Source: Methylorubrum zatmanii (lineage in GTDB: Bacteria; Pseudomonadota; Alphaproteobacteria; Rhizobiales; Beijerinckiaceae). Taken from it: a DNA stretch of 47,096 bases. The stretch spans positions 1 through 47,096 of the forward strand of contig NZ_NKUI01000039.1 of the NCBI RefSeq assembly GCF_014845115.1. The letters run 5' to 3'. The notes under the pieces are model-generated. The model ran no database searches, was not told the DNA's origin, and worked only from the letters and a program-made list of their open reading frames with translations. This document shows, piece after piece, positions 18,006 to 26,453 of the stretch. Both the position numbers and the translations under genes were made by a program. The stretch's first letter is position 1. Each line of letters starts with the position of its first letter.

Positions 18006-18956
18006 TCAGGCCGCTTCGCCCAGGCACCAGGCCAGGATGCCCTTCTGGGCGTGCAGGCGGTTCTCCGCCTCGTCGAACACCACCGATTGCGGGCCGTCGA
18101 TCACGTCCGCTGTGACCTCTTCGCCGCGATGGGCCGGCAGGCAATGCAGGAAGATCGCGTCCTTGGCGGCATGCGCCATCAGCGCCGCATCGACCCGGTA
18201 GGGCGAGAGCAGGTTGTGGCGGAAATGCTCGTCGTCATCGCCCATGGAGACCCAGCAATCGGTCACCACCGCGTCCGCTCCCTCCACCGCCGCGTAGGCG
18301 TCAGTGGTGGCGTTGACCCGCGCGCCCTCGCGCTCGGCCCAGGCGACCAGGGCCGGCGGCATCGCCAGCTCGTTCGGCGCGGCGACGTTGAGGGTGAAGT
18401 CGAAGCGCGCGGCGGCGTGGACCCAGCTCGCCAGCACGTTGTTGGCGTCGCCCGACCACGCGATGGTGCGGCCCTTGATCGGCCCGCGATGCTCCTCGAA
18501 GGTCAGCACGTCGGCCATGATCTGGCACGGATGCGAGACCTTGGTCAGGGCGTTGATGACCGGCACGGTGGCATGTTCGGCCAGCTCGACCATCAGCGTG
18601 TGGTCGAGGGTGCGGATCACGATCGCATCGACGAAGCGGGACAGGACGCGGGCGGTATCGGCCACGCTCTCGCCGCGGCCGAGCTGCATCTCCTTGCCCG
18701 TCAGCATCAGGGTGTCGCCGCCGAGCTCGCGCATCGCCACGTCGAAGGAGACGCGGGTGCGGGTCGAGGGCCGGTCGAACACCATGGCCAGCATCTTGCC
18801 GGTGAGCGGTCGCTCCTCCGCGCGCCTGCCCTTCACCCTCGCCCGCTTCATGGCGGCGGAGGCATCGAGGACGCCGCGTAGGGTCTCGGCGGAGAAATCC
18901 TTCAGGTCGAGGAAGTGGCGGACATGCGATCCGCTGCCGTTCAGGGTCGTGGTCAT
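18006..18956 (-). CDS. argF: Ornithine carbamoyltransferase
   Basis: 316 residues. The carbamoyl-phosphate motif STRTR is present, followed by [23 protein letters not shown] in the [10 protein letters not shown] segment, and the ornithine-loop motif [11 protein letters not shown]. ArgF condenses ornithine and carbamoyl phosphate to citrulline in arginine synthesis. The frame is open far upstream, but the ATG at 18956 gives the conserved N-terminus ([17 protein letters not shown]). It lies 74 bases downstream of argD on the same strand, the usual argDF pair in alphaproteobacteria. Confidence 0.96.
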   Translation of the reverse strand: MTTTLNGSGSHVRHFLDLKDFSAETLRGVLDASAAMKRARVKGRRAEERPLTGKMLAMVFDRPSTRTRVSFDVAMRELGGDTLMLTGKEMQLGRGESVADTARVLSRFVDAIVIRTLDHTLMVELAEHATVPVINALTKVSHPCQIMADVLTFEEHRGPIKGRTIAWSGDANNVLASWVHAAARFDFTLNVAAPNELAMPPALVAWAEREGARVNATTDAYAAVEGADAVVTDCWVSMGDDDEHFRHNLLSPYRVDAALMAHAAKDAIFLHCLPAHRGEEVTADVIDGPQSVVFDEAENRLHAQKGILAWCLGEAA

Positions 18957-19030
18957 CTCAATATCTTCGCTCGCGGTGCCGCGCTCCGAGGGCCTCGCGC
19001 AGCGCCTTGTGGGCGCCGCGCGAAAGCCGT

Positions 19031-20221
19031 TCAGGCGGCGCCGCGCATCTGCGCCTCCAGATCGGTCGCCGCGGCATCCAGCCGGGCCACGGCCTCGTTC
19101 ACCTCCGCCTCGCCGACGATCAGCGGCGGCAGCAGGCGGATCACATTGTCGCCGGCCGGGATCACGAGCAAATGCCGTGCCCGCGCGGCCGCCGTGAATT
19201 CGGTGTTCGGCAGGTTGAGCTTGAGGCCCCGCATCAGCCCCTGACCCCGCATTTCGGAGAAGATATGGGGGTGGCGGTCGATCAGCTCCGCCAGCTTCTG
19301 CGTGAGCAGCAGGCCGGTATGCTCGACATGGGCGAGGAAGCCCGGCGCCAGCACCACGTCGAGCACGGCATTGCCCACCGCCATGGCCAGCGGATTGCCG
19401 CCGAAGGTGGTGCCGTGGGAGCCGGCCACCATGCCGCGCGCCGCCTCGCGGGTGGCGAGGCAGACGCCGAGGGGGAAGCCGCCGCCGATGCCCTTGGCCG
19501 CGCTCATGATGTCCGGGGTGACCCCCGACCATTCATGGGCGAAGAACTTGCCGGTGCGCCCGACCCCGGTCTGCACCTCGTCCATGATCAGCAGCAGGCC
19601 GTGCGCATCGCACAGGGAGCGCAGGCGCCGCAGCATCTCGCCGGGAATCACCCGCAGGCCGCCCTCGCCCTGGATCGGCTCGATCATCAGGGCGGCGGTC
19701 TCCGGCCCGATCGCGGCTTCGAGGGCGGCGAAATCACCGACCGGCACCTGGTCGAAGCCATCGACCTTCGGGCCGAAGCCGTCGATGTATTTCTGCTGAC
19801 CTCCGGCGGCGATGGTCGCCAGGGTGCGCCCATGGAACGCGCCCTCGAAGGTGACGATGCGGTAGCGCTCCGGGTGTCCGTCGGCCGCATGATACTTGCG
19901 CGCCATCTTGATGGCGGCCTCGTTGGCCTCCGCGCCGGAATTGGCGAAGAAGGCCACGTCCGCGAAGGTCGCGTCCACGAGCCGCTGGCCCAGACGCTCG
20001 CCCTGTGGGATCTGGAACAGGTTCGAGGTGTGCCAGAGCTTCTGCGCCTGCGTGGTCAGCGCCTCCACCAGATGGGGATGGGCGTGGCCCAGGGCGTTGA
20101 CGGCGATGCCGGCTCCGAAATCGAGGTAGCGGTCGCCGTTCTCGGCGACCAGCCATGCGCCCTCCCCTCGCTCGAAGGCGACCGGGGCGCGGGCATAGGT
20201 CGGGAGCAGGGCGGAGGTCAC
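19031..20221 (-). CDS. argD: Acetylornithine aminotransferase
   Basis: 396 residues, a class III PLP aminotransferase. It has the [18 protein letters not shown] start, the phosphate-binding [36 protein letters not shown], and the Schiff-base Lys243 in [13 protein letters not shown]. It converts N-acetylglutamate semialdehyde to N-acetylornithine, and often also serves succinyl-diaminopimelate. The start is GTG with GAGGAGA upstream. A consensus-like promoter at 20291-20318 and a terminator-like hairpin lie in its short leader. argF follows in the same direction. Confidence 0.96.
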   Translation of the reverse strand: MTSALLPTYARAPVAFERGEGAWLVAENGDRYLDFGAGIAVNALGHAHPHLVEALTTQAQKLWHTSNLFQIPQGERLGQRLVDATFADVAFFANSGAEANEAAIKMARKYHAADGHPERYRIVTFEGAFHGRTLATIAAGGQQKYIDGFGPKVDGFDQVPVGDFAALEAAIGPETAALMIEPIQGEGGLRVIPGEMLRRLRSLCDAHGLLLIMDEVQTGVGRTGKFFAHEWSGVTPDIMSAAKGIGGGFPLGVCLATREAARGMVAGSHGTTFGGNPLAMAVGNAVLDVVLAPGFLAHVEHTGLLLTQKLAELIDRHPHIFSEMRGQGLMRGLKLNLPNTEFTAAARARHLLVIPAGDNVIRLLPPLIVGEAEVNEAVARLDAAATDLEAQMRGAA

Positions 20222-20256
20222 GCGGGTCCGTCTCCTCGGGCGCGATCCAAAAGAAA

Positions 20257-20282
20257 GTGCCGCCTCGTGGAGCGGGCGGCAC
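20257..20282 (-). terminator. Intrinsic-terminator-like hairpin in the argD leader
   Basis: On the minus strand GTGCCGCC and GGCGGCAC (8-base exact arms, 10-base loop) are followed by TTTCTTTT, the form of a rho-independent terminator. It lies just downstream of a good promoter and 36 bases before the argD start. So it may attenuate argD, or stop read-through from the AraC-type gene upstream. Confidence 0.6.
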
Positions 20283-20290
20283 GGGCGCGA

Positions 20291-20318
20291 TTACTATGGA
20301 AGCGGTCCGCTCTGTCAA
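20291..20318 (-). promoter_or_regulatory. Sigma-70-type promoter for argD
   Basis: On the minus strand TTGACA (20318-20313), a 16-base spacer, then TAGTAA (20296-20291). Transcription would start near 20284, so the mRNA would begin almost at the terminator-like hairpin. No arginine-rich leader peptide with a stop codon is seen. Confidence 0.5.
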
Positions 20319-20510
20319 TCTCGGCCTGGCTTTTCCGGCGCTCTTTCTCATGAGCCGGCAAATGGTTCGGGGAGTCTCTACCTTCGCCCTTCTCCCGGTC
20401 GTCCTCGCTGATCGAGGGCCGTATCTCGGGCGGGCCGCCTCGGGGGCGGTTCCGAGCCGGGGCCTCGTCGCGCGCTCCCACGACGGGGCGACCTCCCCTG
20501 CTTCGGGGGC
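20319..20510. other. Spacer between the AraC-type gene and the argD promoter
   Basis: About 190 bases without a credible gene or repeat. It contains short GC-rich self-complementary stretches only. Confidence 0.35.
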
Positions 20511-21404
20511 TCAAGCCCGTTGCAGCCGCGTCGCTCCGGTCGGCGAGCGTCCGACGATCTTGCGGAAGGTCCGCCCCATGCGCCGTGCATCCGGGAAGCC
20601 GGCGCGGGCCGCCGCCTCGCTCAAGGAGACGGTGCCGGAGCGGATCAGCGACTGGGCCAGGGTCACCCGCTCGCGCAGGACGTATTGGTACGGCGTCACG
20701 CCGAAGCTGCCCTTGAAGGCGCGGACGAAATAGCCCTCGCTCAGGCCCACCGCCTCCGCCATCTCGCCGAGCGAGAGCGGGGTGCCGATCCGCTCGGCGA
20801 CGAGGTCGCGTACCCGCCGGGCCTGACGGGGATTGAGCGCCGCGTTCCGGCGGGGGCCGGTCGCCGACAGGGCGCCGGAGGTCCGCAACACAGCGAGCGC
20901 GACGCTGTCGACCAGAAGCGCGTCCGCGGCCCTGTCCTGACCGCACGCCTCCTGCCCAAGAGCGGCGAGGAGGTGGAAGACGGTCATCCGCTCGGTGAGG
21001 TCGCAGGTGATCGAGGGAATCCGGGCCTGTGACAGGGGCGCCTCGATCATCCGCTCCACCGCGGCGGGCATGAAGGCGAGGTAGCGGCCACGGCATTGCC
21101 CGCTCCAGAGCGTGCTGCCGGCATAGCCGGGTCCGCGCAGGACGAAGGCCTCGCCCGTCCGTTCGTCGCATTGCTCGCCGTCGGCGGGGCAGCCGCCGCT
21201 GAAGGTCAGCCGGGTCTGCCGGACGCCGTGCCAAGTGCCGATGAGGAGGCCATCGACGCGGTGTGTGCTGTGGCCGGGGGAGCCGTAGGCGAAATCGATA
21301 AAGGCGATGCCGTCGAGGCCGCTGGCCGGAATCTGGCCGAAGATCACGTCGGGCGGTGCGCTCAACTCGCCCTGGACGGAGGCGTTGACGAACGGAACGC
21401 TCAT
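20511..21404 (-). CDS. AraC-family transcriptional regulator
   Basis: 297 residues. The C-terminal 100 carry two AraC helix-turn-helix units: LSLGEMAEAVGLSEGYFVRAFKGSFGVTPYQYVLRERV and VSLSEAAARAGFPDARRMGRTFRKIVGRSP. The N-terminal part, with a conserved-looking HSTHRVDGLLIGTWHG and CPADGEQCDERTGEAFVLR, is a sensor domain of unknown ligand. The ATG at 21404 is chosen over the longer frame (to 21647), whose extra residues are Arg/Gly-rich and unlike the family. It lies 349 bases downstream of the leader-peptide gene on the same strand; a regulatory link to it is possible but not shown. Confidence 0.88.
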   Translation of the reverse strand: MSVPFVNASVQGELSAPPDVIFGQIPASGLDGIAFIDFAYGSPGHSTHRVDGLLIGTWHGVRQTRLTFSGGCPADGEQCDERTGEAFVLRGPGYAGSTLWSGQCRGRYLAFMPAAVERMIEAPLSQARIPSITCDLTERMTVFHLLAALGQEACGQDRAADALLVDSVALAVLRTSGALSATGPRRNAALNPRQARRVRDLVAERIGTPLSLGEMAEAVGLSEGYFVRAFKGSFGVTPYQYVLRERVTLAQSLIRSGTVSLSEAAARAGFPDARRMGRTFRKIVGRSPTGATRLQRA

Positions 21405-21721
21405 CTCCCGCTTCGTTCTCCCTGACGCTGACGCGCTTCGACGGCGCGTTTCATGATCCTTGCCCGATGATCCTGCTTCGCCGCGCGCCTTCGAGGCGCG
21501 CGGCCAATGCTGACGCTTGAGGGCCGACCGAATGAAACGGATCGGATCGCAGGCTGTTCCCGCTCCCTCACCCGTTCCTTGCCGGAGCGCCCCGCGGAAG
21601 CGGCCGGATCGGCCGTTTCCGCGGGAGATGAGCGTCCCGTCTTTCACGAGGCTCCCGCTGCGCCGCCCCCATCGGGCGAGGGGCGGGTCAGTGCCGGGAG
21701 AGGCGCGGGACGCCCATTCTT
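21405..21721. other. Intergenic region with a GC-rich hairpin
   Basis: Between the AraC-type gene start and the hairpin behind the leader-peptide gene. A perfect 10-base inverted repeat with a TCG loop lies at 21481-21503, 77 bases upstream of the AraC-type start. It may end read-through or serve as an operator. No gene is supported. Confidence 0.45.
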
Positions 21722-21741
21722 GCCGGACGGCTCGGTCCGGC
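21722..21741 (-). terminator. Hairpin just after the leader-peptide gene
   Basis: Exact 7-base arms (GCCGGAC at 21722-21728, GTCCGGC at 21735-21741) with a 6-base loop, 12 bases beyond the stop of the peptide gene. No T tract follows, so the terminator call is moderate. Confidence 0.45.
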
Positions 21742-21753
21742 GACCTGACTTGG

Positions 21754-21972
21754 TTACTTGCCGAGCAAGCCGCCGAGCAGGCCGCCTACGGCGCCGAGCA
21801 CCTTGTCGAGCGTGCCGCCGACGAGGCCGCCGACCTGATCGACGACACCGGACACGGCACCGAGTTCCTTGCTGAGATCGAGCTCCAGACCGAGACCGAG
21901 AGACAGACCGCCGCCGACCTGATCCAGCTCCGCAGCGTTCAGCTCGCGAATGGTGTCAATGTTCTGCTGCAT
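21754..21972 (-). CDS. Double-glycine leader peptide, class II microcin/bacteriocin-like precursor
   Basis: 72 residues. The leader contains LNAAELDQVGGG, which fits the double-glycine consensus exactly at -12 (Leu), -8 (Glu), -7 (Leu), -4 (Val) and -2/-1 (Gly-Gly). Cleavage after Gly22 would leave a 50-residue core. The core has no Cys and few Ser or Thr. It starts with alternating Leu/Gly (LSLGLGLELDL) and ends in glycine-zipper-like repeats (VGGLVGG, VLGAVGGLLGGLLGK), as in membrane-active peptides. The ATG at 21972 has a near-perfect ribosome site (AAAGGAGA); the frame is open to 22362 but the upstream part is not credible. A C39 ABC transporter and HlyD gene are divergent and adjacent, the expected exporter. 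It may be an antimicrobial or a signal peptide. No immunity gene is recognised. Confidence 0.85.
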   Translation of the reverse strand: MQQNIDTIRELNAAELDQVGGGLSLGLGLELDLSKELGAVSGVVDQVGGLVGGTLDKVLGAVGGLLGGLLGK

Positions 21973-21989
21973 GGTTTTCTCCTTTGTCC

Positions 21990-22011
21990 GAACGATACTG
22001 GAAGATCGTTC
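21990..22011. promoter_or_regulatory. Inverted repeat in the peptide-gene leader
   Basis: GAACGAT (21990-21996) and ATCGTTC (22005-22011) are exact reverse complements around 8 bases, 17 bases upstream of the leader-peptide ATG. It could be a 5'-UTR stem-loop or a repressor operator. Confidence 0.4.
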
Positions 22012-22420
22012 TATATTTCTGTCTTCCTTTGACATAAGAGCCGCGCCGATGCGCCGCTCTGTTGGATAAGGTATGGATATTATTCCGGCAGGCAAGCCGG
22101 GCCCGGTCCGACGTTCGTGGCCGGACGACATGGGAAGCGACGAATGAACAGATTTTGCCTTTCTGCGCTGCCGACGGATGGCGTGGGGATGGCGCGCCGA
22201 GGAGCATGGCGGGCGGCGGCCCTTCCTAGGCGGCTCAGCGCGGCGGTATCCGATTCCACGGAGCGGCGCCGGACAGTGAGCAAAAATTGACCTCGGCGAC
22301 GCTGTGCCGGTCGATGTCCGTGGACGCCTACGTAAAAGGTTGTAATTATTCCGTATTATCATTTGTGTGCGTCAGAATATCGCAGAGTGTCGGACTGTCG
22401 CTGATAAGGAGAGGGCTCCG
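22012..22420. other. Divergent regulatory region of the peptide export system
   Basis: About 410 bases, clearly richer in A+T than the surroundings, between the leader-peptide gene (-) and the HlyD gene (+). It must hold both promoters. No promoter fits consensus well. A possible 24-codon frame at 22073 lacks a proper ribosome site. Confidence 0.45.
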
Positions 22421-23716
22421 GTGAATGCTCCCCTGTTCCGACGCGAGGTCGTCGAAGCGCGCAAAAGTGCCTGGCTCGGCGAGGCCCAGGTGGTGCAGCC
22501 CCTGGCGATCCGCCTCGTGGTCGGTCTCTGCCTCGTCTTCGTCGTTCTGGTCGGCCTGTTTGCCTGGCTCGGCAGCTACACCCGCCGCGTCCATGCCGAG
22601 GGCATGCTCGCCCCGGATATCGGGCTCATCACCGTGGCGAGCCCGCTTGCCGGCCGGGTCAGCGCCTCGGGCGTGAAGGAGGGCGACCGGGTCGAGCGCG
22701 GCCAGCTCCTCTTCACCATCGATCTCGACGCCGTCTCGGCGAGCGGCCCGACCCAGGAGCGGGTGATCGCCCAGCTCGCCCTCCAGCGGGAGAGCGTCGA
22801 GCGCCAGCGGGCGGCCCGCGCCGCCATGGCCGAGGCCGAGAAGGCGGGGCTCAAGGACCAGATCGCCAATCTGGAGGCGCAGCGCGCCCGGATCGAGGAG
22901 CAGGTCCTGCTCCAGGACAAGCTGGTGCCTCCCCTCAAGGCCCGCGCCGACGAACTCGCCGACCTCGTGACCCGGGGCTTCGCCCGCGCGGCGGATTTCC
23001 AGAGCCAGAACTACCTCTACCTCCAGGCCAGCTCGCAGCTGGCGCAGTTCCGCCAGGGCGCGCTCCAGATCGAGGGCAAGCTCGGCGAGCTGAGGGCCAA
23101 GCTCGCGACCTTCGACGAGACCCTGGCCCGCGATCTCGCCGAACTCGACCGCAGCGCCGCCCAGCTCGAACAGCAGCGGGCCGAGAGCGAGGCCCGCCGC
23201 GCCATCGAGGTGCGCGCGCCCGAGCGCGGCATCCTCACCTCGATCCGCGCCCAGGCCGGGCAGACGGTGGCGGCGGGGGCGAACCTGCTGACCCTGCTGC
23301 CGAGCGACGGGCGGATGCAGGCCAACCTCTTCGTCGATTCCTCGGCCATCGGCTTCGTCGAGCCGGGGGCGAGCGTGATGCTGCGCTACGCCGCCTTCCC
23401 GTTCCAGCGCTTCGGCCTGCACCGGGGCGTCGTGACGGAGGTGACCCGCGCCCCGCTGGAGGGCGATGGCGGTGCCCAGCCGGAGGCGGCCCGCAACGCG
23501 GCCAGGACGGCCGGAAACGGCGGCGTGTACCGCATCGTGGTGCGGCCGGACGAGGACAGCGTGACGGCCTATGGCGAGCCGCGGCGGCTGGAGGCCGGCA
23601 TGCGGGTCGAGGCCGACATCGCGCTCGAGAAGCGCGCGCTCTATCGCTGGCTCCTCGACCCCCTCTACCACGTCAAGCGCAGCGTCGATCTCGTCACGGA
23701 AGGAGGCGGCCGATGA
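22421..23716 (+). CDS. HlyD-family membrane fusion protein of the peptide exporter
   Basis: 431 residues from the GTG at 22421, which has a strong ribosome site (AAGGAGAGGG). A short cytoplasmic start is followed by one membrane helix (about 27-50, LAIRLVVGLCLVFVVLVGLF). The biotinyl-lipoyl half-motif lies near ITVASPLAGRVSASGVKEGDRVERGQLLF, followed by a long coiled-coil hairpin with LEAQRARIEEQVLLQ. The second lipoyl half is EVRAPERGILTSIRAQAGQTV, and a beta-barrel domain closes the protein. This is the CvaA/HlyD type that bridges an inner-membrane ABC transporter to TolC. The ABC gene overlaps its stop (ATGA). No outer-membrane factor is encoded here. Confidence 0.9.
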   Translation: MNAPLFRREVVEARKSAWLGEAQVVQPLAIRLVVGLCLVFVVLVGLFAWLGSYTRRVHAEGMLAPDIGLITVASPLAGRVSASGVKEGDRVERGQLLFTIDLDAVSASGPTQERVIAQLALQRESVERQRAARAAMAEAEKAGLKDQIANLEAQRARIEEQVLLQDKLVPPLKARADELADLVTRGFARAADFQSQNYLYLQASSQLAQFRQGALQIEGKLGELRAKLATFDETLARDLAELDRSAAQLEQQRAESEARRAIEVRAPERGILTSIRAQAGQTVAAGANLLTLLPSDGRMQANLFVDSSAIGFVEPGASVMLRYAAFPFQRFGLHRGVVTEVTRAPLEGDGGAQPEAARNAARTAGNGGVYRIVVRPDEDSVTAYGEPRRLEAGMRVEADIALEKRALYRWLLDPLYHVKRSVDLVTEGGGR

Positions 23717-25896
23717 GCGTGCTGTCGGATCTGCAATTCGGCTTCCGGCGGCGGCTGCCGGTCCTGCTCCAGGCGGAGGCGGCCGAGTGCGGCATGGCCT
23801 GCCTCGCCATGGTGCTGAGCCATCACGGCCGTCAGGTCGATCTCGGCACCCTGCGCGCCCGCCATACCCTCTCCCTGAAGGGCATGACGCTCAGGAACCT
23901 GATGGACCTGTCGGGCAGCATGGGCCTGACCACGCGGGCTCTGCGGGTCGAGATGACCGATCTCGGCCGCCTGCGCCTGCCCTGCATCCTGCATTGGGGC
24001 CTCAACCATTTCGTCGTGCTGGCGGCGGTGCGGCGCCGGGAGATCGTGATCCACGATCCCGCCCGCGGGCGCCGGACCCTGAGCCTCGCCGAAGCCTCCC
24101 GCGAATTCACCGGCGTGGCGCTGGAGGTGGTGCCGAACCAGAGCTTCGTGCGGGAGAAGGCGGTGCAGGGCCTCGCCCTGTCCGACCTGTTCCGGGGCAT
24201 GGCCAGCATCCGCTCGGCCATGGCGCAGATCCTGGTCCTGTCGCTCGGCATCGAGCTGGTCGCGATCCTGATGCCGATCGCCTCGCAGATCGTCATCGAC
24301 GAGGTGATCGTGAACGGCGACCTCGACCTGCTGCTGGTGGTGGGCCTCGGTCTCGCCCTGCTGCTGGTGCTGCAACTGGGGCTCGGCATCGCCCGCACCT
24401 GGGCGATCATGCTCACCGGCACGAACCTGAACTATCAATGGTCGGGCTCGCTGTTCGACCACCTGTCCCGGCTGCCGCTCGACTATTTCCAGAAGCGGCA
24501 TGTCGGCGACGTGATCTCCCGCTTCGGCACCCTCGCCACGATCCAGAAGGGCATCACCACCGATCTGGTCCAGGCCCTGCTCGACGGGCTCATGTCGGCC
24601 GGCATGCTGATCATGCTGTTCCTCTACGGCGGCTGGCTCGCTTTGGTGGCGCTCGCCGCCACCGCGCTCAACGCGGGCCTGCGCATCGTCGCCTACAAGG
24701 CCTATCGCGAGGGGACCGAGGAGGCGATCGTCGCCGAGGCGCGCCAGCAGAGCCACTTCATCGAGACCGTGCGCGGCATGGCGAGCGTCAAGCTCCTGAA
24801 CCTGCGCGAGCGCCGCCGCGGCACCTGGATGAACCAGTTCGTGCAGGCGCTGAACGCCCGGCTGCGGCTGCAGCGGCTCGACCTCGTGTTCGGGCGCGGC
24901 AACGAGTTCCTGTTCGGGGCCGACCGGCTGATCCTGCTCGTGCTCGGGGCCCGCGCGGTGATCGACCAGTCGATGACGCTCGGCATGCTGGTCGCCTTCC
25001 TGGCCTATCGCGACCAGTTCTCGACCCGCATCGGCAACCTGATCCAGTCCGGCTTCCAGCTGCGCATGCTCAACGTGCAGACCGACCGGCTCTCGGACAT
25101 CGTGATGACCGAGCCGGAGGAGGCCGCCGCCCCGCTCACCCCGTCTCTCGCCGCCGGCGAGGCGCCGGTCCCCGCCCCGGCGATCCTTCCCGCCGGAGCG
25201 CGCGAGCCGGTCCGGGGGGCGGCCCTGCGGGCGGTCGGCCTGTCGCTGCGTTACGGCGACGACGAGCCCTGGGTGTTCCGCAATCTCGGCCTGGAGGTGC
25301 CGCCGGGGGCGAGCCTCGCCATCACCGGCCCCTCGGGCTGCGGCAAGAGCAGCGTGATGAAGATCCTGATGGGCCTGCTGCCCCCGACCGAGGGCGCGGT
25401 GCTGGTCGAGGGACGCGACATCCGCGCCGGGGGCTTGGCCGCCTATCGCGCCCGCATCGCCGGGGTGATGCAGGACGACGGGCTGTTCGCCGGCTCGATC
25501 GCCGAGAACATCGCCGGCTTCGATGAGCGGCCCGATCTCGGCTGGATCCGCGAATGCGCCGCCCGCGCCGCGATCCTCGACGACATCGTCCGCACGCCGA
25601 TGGGCTTCGAGACGCTGGTCGGCGACATGGGCTCGACCCTGTCCGGCGGCCAGCGCCAGCGGGTGATCCTGGCCCGCGCCCTCTACCGGCGCCCGGAGAT
25701 CCTGTTCCTCGACGAGGCCACCAGCGCCCTCGACGAGCCGACCGAGGCGGTGATCGCCGCCGCCCTCAAGGAGCTGAGGATGACCCGGGTGATCGTCGCC
25801 CACCGCCCGGCGACCGTCGCCCATGCCGATCTGCGCTACGTCTTCCCCGGACCGGAGCCGGCCTCGGCGCCCCGGGGCGCCGCGATGGCGGAGTGA
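23713..25896 (+). CDS. Peptidase-C39 ABC transporter (double-glycine peptide processing and export)
   Basis: 727 residues. The N-terminal C39 peptidase is intact: Gln20, catalytic Cys26 (EAAECGMAC), His99 (GLNHFVVL) and Asp115 (HDPARG). This suggests an active double-glycine leader protease rather than a degenerate HlyB-type domain. A six-helix exporter membrane domain follows (about 150-440). The nucleotide-binding domain has Walker A GPSGCGKSS at 539-547, signature LSGGQ at 643-647, Walker B ILFLDEA at 663-669 and the H-loop IVAHRPATV. It resembles CvaB/NHLM-type peptidase-containing transporters. The ATG overlaps the HlyD stop. The likely substrate is the divergent peptide at 21754-21972. 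Confidence 0.95.
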   Translation: MSVLSDLQFGFRRRLPVLLQAEAAECGMACLAMVLSHHGRQVDLGTLRARHTLSLKGMTLRNLMDLSGSMGLTTRALRVEMTDLGRLRLPCILHWGLNHFVVLAAVRRREIVIHDPARGRRTLSLAEASREFTGVALEVVPNQSFVREKAVQGLALSDLFRGMASIRSAMAQILVLSLGIELVAILMPIASQIVIDEVIVNGDLDLLLVVGLGLALLLVLQLGLGIARTWAIMLTGTNLNYQWSGSLFDHLSRLPLDYFQKRHVGDVISRFGTLATIQKGITTDLVQALLDGLMSAGMLIMLFLYGGWLALVALAATALNAGLRIVAYKAYREGTEEAIVAEARQQSHFIETVRGMASVKLLNLRERRRGTWMNQFVQALNARLRLQRLDLVFGRGNEFLFGADRLILLVLGARAVIDQSMTLGMLVAFLAYRDQFSTRIGNLIQSGFQLRMLNVQTDRLSDIVMTEPEEAAAPLTPSLAAGEAPVPAPAILPAGAREPVRGAALRAVGLSLRYGDDEPWVFRNLGLEVPPGASLAITGPSGCGKSSVMKILMGLLPPTEGAVLVEGRDIRAGGLAAYRARIAGVMQDDGLFAGSIAENIAGFDERPDLGWIRECAARAAILDDIVRTPMGFETLVGDMGSTLSGGQRQRVILARALYRRPEILFLDEATSALDEPTEAVIAAALKELRMTRVIVAHRPATVAHADLRYVFPGPEPASAPRGAAMAE

Positions 25897-25898
25897 GC

Positions 25899-25931
25899 GC
25901 GGGGCGGCGCACCCCTTGCGAGTCGCCCCGC
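25899..25931 (+). terminator. Hairpin after the peptide exporter operon
   Basis: GCGGGGCG (25899-25906) and CGCCCCGC (25924-25931) are exact arms, starting 3 bases after the transporter stop. The 17-base loop and lack of a T tract make it a weak terminator candidate. Confidence 0.35.
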
Positions 25932-25979
25932 CCCCGTGCTCAGAGCCTGCCGGCATCACCACTTCGGGAGGCGACGGCG

Positions 25980-26453
25980 ATGAACTCGGTCAAGGAACGT
26001 CTGGAGGCCCTCGGCCTCGTGCTGCCGAAGGCGGCGGCGCCGGTGGCGAACTACGTGCCCTTCGTGCGCAGCGGCAACATGGTCGTCATCTCCGGCCAGA
26101 TCTGCTTCGGGCCGGACGGCACCCTCGACCCCGCCCACAAGGGCAAGCTCGGCGCCGAGGTCTCGCCGGAGCAGGGCGTGGCGGCGGCCCGCCTCTGCGC
26201 CCTCAACGTCCTGGCCCAGGTCCAGGCGGCGGTGGGCGATCTCGACCGCGGCGTGGTGCAATGCGTGCGGCTCGGCGGCTTCATCAACGCGGTGCCGAGC
26301 TTCGCCGCCCTCGCTCCTGTGATGAACGGCGCCTCGGATCTGATGGTCGCGGTGCTGGGCGACCGCGGCCGGCATGCCCGCTCGACGGTGGGCGTCGCCG
26401 AACTGCCCCTCGACGCCGCCGTCGAGGTCGAAGCCCTGTTCGAGGTCGCGTGA
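25980..26453 (+). CDS. RidA/YjgF-family protein
   Basis: 157 residues. The Rid fold is visible in KAAAPVANYVPFVRSGNMVVISGQI, VAAARLCALNVLAQVQAAVGD and RHARSTVGVAELPLDAAVEVEA. The arginine of the RSTVGV motif, which holds the imine carboxylate in deaminases, is present. These proteins hydrolyse reactive enamine/imine intermediates, though this longer subgroup is less well studied. The ATG at 25980 has GGGAGGCGACGG upstream. Its stop overlaps the next gene's GTG start (GTGA). It lies 83 bases after the exporter and may be partly co-transcribed. Confidence 0.9.
   Translation: MNSVKERLEALGLVLPKAAAPVANYVPFVRSGNMVVISGQICFGPDGTLDPAHKGKLGAEVSPEQGVAAARLCALNVLAQVQAAVGDLDRGVVQCVRLGGFINAVPSFAALAPVMNGASDLMVAVLGDRGRHARSTVGVAELPLDAAVEVEALFEVA

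Noticed and set aside
22073..22147. 24-codon frame in the divergent region of the peptide system, considered as a second precursor
   Set aside because: Its AAGG lies too close to the ATG, and the sequence has no double-glycine leader.
23665..25962. 765-codon minus-strand frame opposite the C39 transporter
   Set aside because: Shadow of the transporter; composition is Gln/Gly/His/Arg-rich and lacks any recognised motif.
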